This document shows, piece by piece, positions 4,443 through 7,470 of a stretch of DNA of 7,470 bases. The stretch's first letter is position 1; each line of letters opens with the position of its first letter. The notes under the pieces were generated by a model that saw only the letters and a program-made list of their open reading frames with translations, was not told the DNA's origin and did no database searches. The position numbers were made by a program, and so were the translations under genes. This stretch comes from Rhodoluna sp. (GTDB lineage Bacteria > Actinomycetota > Actinomycetes > Actinomycetales > Microbacteriaceae): positions 1 through 7,470 of the forward strand of contig JALQVK010000178.1 in assembly GCA_023260375.1 (NCBI GenBank), given 5' to 3'.

Positions 4443-7310
4443 ATGTCCCGTAAAGCACTCCAAATTCTGTCGGTAATTGCCGCTCTAATTGCCTCCACTT
4501 TTTCCTCAATCCCAGCCACCGCTGCCGCTTGTAGTTCTGGAGGAACGGGCACCGCGGGTGATCCTTACGTGATCTGTAGCACCACAGATTTCAATGAGAT
4601 ATCAGGCCACCCGGCCTGGCACTTCAAACTCGGAGCCAATTTAGATTTCACTGGCTACAACCCACCATCAACCAATCTCAATGGTGAGTTAGATGGCAAC
4701 GGCAAAACTATAAGCAACTTCAGCCGCACCATTACCGATGCTTATGGTGGCCTTTTTCACTACATCAACTACGGTGCTTATGTTCACGACCTCAAGCTAG
4801 AAAATGTCAAATTAGAGGTTGTCGGCGGTTCTTATGCCGCCCCTTTGGCCGGAATTCTCTGGGGACGTGCCGAACGAATTCAGGTCTCTGGAACCATTAA
4901 CAGTGACGCTAACTATTCCACTGGTTTGGTTGGTATCACCTGGGGAGATGCGACGTTGAAGGATTCCATAAGCACAGTCGTTATAAATCGAACCACTAAT
5001 ACCTACACCTACATTTTCGGTTTGTCTGCACTTCTTTGGGGCGGTGACCCACAGCAGGGTGGCGATGGTATTCCGCAAGTATCGAACTCTCTATATATGG
5101 CGCCGGGTAATCATTGGGCACTGCCTAAGTACGTCCCTTGGTATGACCCCAATCAAGGTGGAATGCCTCCGTATACATCATGTGACGTGGTGACTGGAGT
5201 TTACGCACTCGTTGATGACGACGACCAAACGGACTCAGGCTGTGGGGTTCGAAGTCATTTCGATGCTCTCGGGATGGCTACTTCTCAGACTGCAGGTTTC
5301 ACAACTTTCAGCACCGATGTTTGGAACTTCGGAGATCCAAAGACCCTTCCATTCCTCAAGCAATTTCCTCAGGCACCATCAACACCTCGAGGTTTGTCAG
5401 TAGTAAACAATGACGGCACCCTTCTCGGCCAGGTAGTTCCTGGTTTCGATGGCGGTGGCCCGTTGACTGGCTACGACGTTGAAGTTAGGCAAGTTGGCGG
5501 AACCTGGCACACCTATACCGGTCAGTTCCTTGAACCGACAAGGTTTAGCGCATACAGCCTGACTTCAGGGGCCTACTATGAGGTCCGAGTGCGAGCAGTA
5601 AATGCATATGGAGTTAGTGACTGGATTTCGAATGCTCAACCAGTAATGGCTGGCGATAACTCGAATGAGCTCCAAACCGGAAACGGCTCAATACTTTCAG
5701 TTGTGACAGGTTTGCTAACCGATCCACAATTGAGCAACATAGCAACGCTGCCTAATGGGCTCAAGGCTGTTGCCTTCACGGATGCTTGGGCAAATGGCAC
5801 TTCAATCCTTGGTGTCAAAGTCTTCAACTCTGCTGGTCGAATCTTTTACCAGGGCAACATTGGCGTGTTCACTTCCTCAGATTCTGAAAAAATCACCAAC
5901 GGCGATGGGCGCTTGAGCGTCGCGGTGTCGCCTAAGGGAGTTGTAGCAGTTGCCTATGTTGTGAAAACTACAGCTGGAAACAACGTGACCACATCAGTGA
6001 AAGTCCGTGAATTTACCTACCGGTCCGGCTCGGATTTAAGTGTCCTTGATGTCGAGAACGCTCTTCCTGCTAGGACAATCGACAAAACATCATCGGTTTG
6101 CAACCAAGATGCAAACTGCGGATTTAACAACCTTCAAATTGCCTCGGATGTTGCCGGCAACTTCACCGTCGTAGCAACCTACCCAGCCGGCACGGCGAGA
6201 AACCTGGTTGCTTGTTCTCAACTTCGTTTTGGCAACTGGATAACAGCATCTTTGGAAGCTCAAGCTGCTGTGGATTCAATTTCCCTGATTGCCGGTAAGG
6301 CAGGAGTAATAGTTGGGTGGGTAAACCGCAGTGCTACTTCAGATGCCAAATTCTCGCTACTCAAGAAGTCTGGTACTTCAACCTGGACTCCTTCGGTAGC
6401 GATCGATAGCCAAGCTGGAACCGTCAACGGCAAATGGGTTCGTCGCAGCGCTGGAAACGCCAGCTTCGTTTGGGCTGTAAACGGCTTGACTAGCGATGCC
6501 ATCAAAGTTCTCGATTTCGACCTCGCCAAGTTGAAGTCGCCGAAACCGGCAGTGGTCATCACTTCTCCAACCGGAATTGTTCGGTCACTTTCGGCAAGTT
6601 CGTCACAGCAGGGTGAACTATCGCTGGCCTGGGACGAAAAGGCGAGGGCTTCCGATGAGCACACAATTAAAACCCTTACGGTTTCTAACGCCAACGTTGT
6701 GGGCGCAATCGCTACGTTGGGGTCCTTCACCGGGGCCGACGCAAAAGACCTTTTGAACATCAGTTCAGTATCTGGAACTCCAGTTACCACTTGGGTCAGA
6801 GATCTTGCGGATGACTCTCAGGTCTATGTGGCGGCGGCTAATTCTTCGGGAATCGGAGTTCGCTTATTGCCTGGAATTTCGTCGACCCTCATGAACCCAC
6901 GCTTTGATTTCCTTCCAACCGGCGACCTGATGTACATTGCCCTTGGAAATAGCGACTCAAAGAAATTCATCGAGCTGAACAAAATTCTGCTTGGCAAGGC
7001 GCCTGAAATCGCAGCTGCGCCAGTTCTGGAAGGCGAATCGAAGGTCGGAAAAGTAATTTCTCTTCGAACCGGTAATTGGATTTCTTATGCTCCAATCTTG
7101 AAAACGACCATCCAGTGGTGGCGTTGTCCTGCAAACTTCGCAGGACAGCTAGATCAGAGCTATGGTTGCGTACCAATCCCAGGTGGAACTAAGCAAACCT
7201 ATAAGGCTGCCAAGGCAGATAAAGGCAAAATCTTAGGAGTCACCTTGGACGCGACCAACCTGTTTGGAAAAACCAGCCGGTCAATTTCTCTAAATGCGTC
7301 TATCGGTTAG
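4443..7310 (+). CDS. Large secreted multidomain protein: beta-helix-like, fibronectin III, beta-rich repeats, two-Cys Ig-like domain
   Basis: Predicted exported protein of 955 residues, function unknown. Residues 1-28 are a signal peptide (MSRK, hydrophobic core, PATAA/A cut). Cys30 follows, but A-A-A-C is not a proper lipobox and Cys30 more likely pairs with Cys45 (CSSGGTGTAGDPYVIC). Residues about 30-225 look like a right-handed beta-helix of the GLUG-containing kind: FKLGANLDFTGYN, GELDGNGKTISNF, then G-L-rich rungs (GGLFHYI, APLAGILWG, STGLVGITWG, IFGLSALLWG). Residues 225-308 form a cap with Cys247 and Cys267 and the acidic run VDDDDQTDSG, ending in TLPFLKQF. Residues 311-403 are a fibronectin III domain (APSTPRGLSV, GPLTGYDVEVR, YYEVRVRAVNAYGVSDW). 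Residues about 425-855 are beta-rich, WD/BNR-like repeats with Cys553 and Cys559. Residues 859-955 are an Ig-like domain (IQWWRC 890-895, Cys909, IPGGTKQTYK), related to the C-terminus of the 1452-3155 product. No cell-wall anchor is seen. A role in adhesion or glycan binding is plausible inference only. Confidence 0.92.
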   Translation: MSRKALQILSVIAALIASTFSSIPATAAACSSGGTGTAGDPYVICSTTDFNEISGHPAWHFKLGANLDFTGYNPPSTNLNGELDGNGKTISNFSRTITDAYGGLFHYINYGAYVHDLKLENVKLEVVGGSYAAPLAGILWGRAERIQVSGTINSDANYSTGLVGITWGDATLKDSISTVVINRTTNTYTYIFGLSALLWGGDPQQGGDGIPQVSNSLYMAPGNHWALPKYVPWYDPNQGGMPPYTSCDVVTGVYALVDDDDQTDSGCGVRSHFDALGMATSQTAGFTTFSTDVWNFGDPKTLPFLKQFPQAPSTPRGLSVVNNDGTLLGQVVPGFDGGGPLTGYDVEVRQVGGTWHTYTGQFLEPTRFSAYSLTSGAYYEVRVRAVNAYGVSDWISNAQPVMAGDNSNELQTGNGSILSVVTGLLTDPQLSNIATLPNGLKAVAFTDAWANGTSILGVKVFNSAGRIFYQGNIGVFTSSDSEKITNGDGRLSVAVSPKGVVAVAYVVKTTAGNNVTTSVKVREFTYRSGSDLSVLDVENALPARTIDKTSSVCNQDANCGFNNLQIASDVAGNFTVVATYPAGTARNLVACSQLRFGNWITASLEAQAAVDSISLIAGKAGVIVGWVNRSATSDAKFSLLKKSGTSTWTPSVAIDSQAGTVNGKWVRRSAGNASFVWAVNGLTSDAIKVLDFDLAKLKSPKPAVVITSPTGIVRSLSASSSQQGELSLAWDEKARASDEHTIKTLTVSNANVVGAIATLGSFTGADAKDLLNISSVSGTPVTTWVRDLADDSQVYVAAANSSGIGVRLLPGISSTLMNPRFDFLPTGDLMYIALGNSDSKKFIELNKILLGKAPEIAAAPVLEGESKVGKVISLRTGNWISYAPILKTTIQWWRCPANFAGQLDQSYGCVPIPGGTKQTYKAAKADKGKILGVTLDATNLFGKTSRSISLNASIG

Positions 7311-7318
7311 GAAAGACT

Positions 7319-7348
7319 TTGCTTTTTGGGTCTAGTTGCCAGTAAACT
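7319..7348 (+). promoter_or_regulatory. Possible second, upstream promoter for the tRNA operon
   Basis: TTGCTT (7319-7324), an 18-base spacer and TAAACT (7343-7348) give a modest promoter match just after the secreted-protein gene. Highly expressed translation operons often have tandem promoters, but this match alone is weak. Confidence 0.3.
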
Positions 7349-7360
7349 TGCGAGAGTAAG

Positions 7361-7388
7361 TTGACAACTTCGCCAATCTGGCTAATTT
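7361..7388 (+). promoter_or_regulatory. Sigma-70-type promoter of the tRNA (and probably secE-nusG) operon
   Basis: A perfect -35 TTGACA (7361-7366) is followed by a 16-base spacer and the -10 TAATTT (7383-7388). Transcription would start near 7395 and give a leader of roughly 55 bases before the tRNA. The -35 sits inside the palindrome AAGTTGACAACTT (7358-7370), and the spacer holds GCCA-ATC-TGGC (7372-7382). This is the best promoter in the window and lies where a strong housekeeping promoter is expected. Confidence 0.72.
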
Positions 7389-7448
7389 AAATCACCCTTA
7401 GATTTCAATCTAGAAGTGTGCCCGTTTTTGGTGAGTTATCAATGCCTT

Positions 7449-7470
7449 AGGGCGGTGGCTCAATTGGTAG
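7449..7470 (+). tRNA. tRNA, 5' end only; probably tRNA-Trp
   Basis: The last 22 bases fit the start of a tRNA exactly: a 7-base acceptor arm AGGGCGG (7449-7455), T8, G9, D-stem GCTC (7458-7461), D-loop AATTGGTA with A14, A15, T16, T17, G18, G19, T20, A21, then G22 opening the return strand of the D-stem. The anticodon is outside the window. Tryptophan is inferred from gene order (aspC - tRNA-Trp - secE - nusG in actinobacteria) and the similarity of the AGGG..., GCTCAATTGG start to actinobacterial tRNA-Trp. Confidence 0.85.

Noticed and set aside
4468..4534. Lipoprotein signal at Cys30 of the large secreted protein
   Set aside because: The residues before the cysteine are A-A-A without the usual Leu at -3, and Cys30 has a likely disulphide partner at Cys45.
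6260..6790. Minus-strand open frame of 176 codons inside the large secreted-protein gene
   Set aside because: It is fully contained in a long, coherent gene on the other strand; no ribosome binding site or domain is visible.
7311..7327. Terminator after the large secreted-protein gene (AAAG-A-CTTT followed by a T-run)
   Set aside because: The stem is only four weak pairs with an impossible one-base loop; the T-run alone is not evidence.

Overview
The window looks like a piece of an actinobacterial chromosome, probably a small, moderate-GC member of the Microbacteriaceae or a relative (inference). It carries a type I MurB, a class I aminotransferase of the AspC kind and, at the right edge, the first 22 bases of a tRNA. 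This matches the common actinobacterial order murB - aspC - tRNA-Trp - secE - nusG - ribosomal proteins (recalled gene order, not looked up). Single 60-base lines counted by hand are near 60% GC in aspC and near 40% in the first secreted-protein gene.

Layout. Bases 1-746 hold the 3' two thirds of murB. A TetR-family regulator (748-1356) follows after one base. A 95-base gap leads to a gene for a secreted protein of 567 residues (1452-3155), with a signal peptide, a probable beta-propeller-like body and a C-terminal Ig-like domain with two cysteines. Its last 8 bases overlap, tail to tail, the end of aspC (3148-4341, minus strand). A divergent 101-base region separates aspC from a second secreted-protein gene (4443-7310, 955 residues): beta-helix-like N-terminus, fibronectin type III domain, repetitive beta-rich region, and the same kind of C-terminal two-Cys Ig-like domain. 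Bases 7311-7448 carry a good promoter for the tRNA at 7449.

How it fits together. The housekeeping backbone (cell-wall precursor synthesis, amino-acid metabolism, tRNA and probably the translation/secretion operon beyond) is interrupted on both sides of aspC by genes for large secreted proteins of unknown function. The best clue to how they arrived is an imperfect 30-base direct repeat (28/30 identical). One copy sits on the stop codon of the TetR gene and the other on the stop codon of aspC, exactly bracketing the first secreted-protein gene. The left copy still reads, on the minus strand, as the last residues of AspC (IHRLQKLFS plus stop). This looks like the scar of an insertion at the aspC 3' end in which the gene end was duplicated or restored. 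No integrase, transposase, CRISPR array or complete RNA gene is visible in the window.
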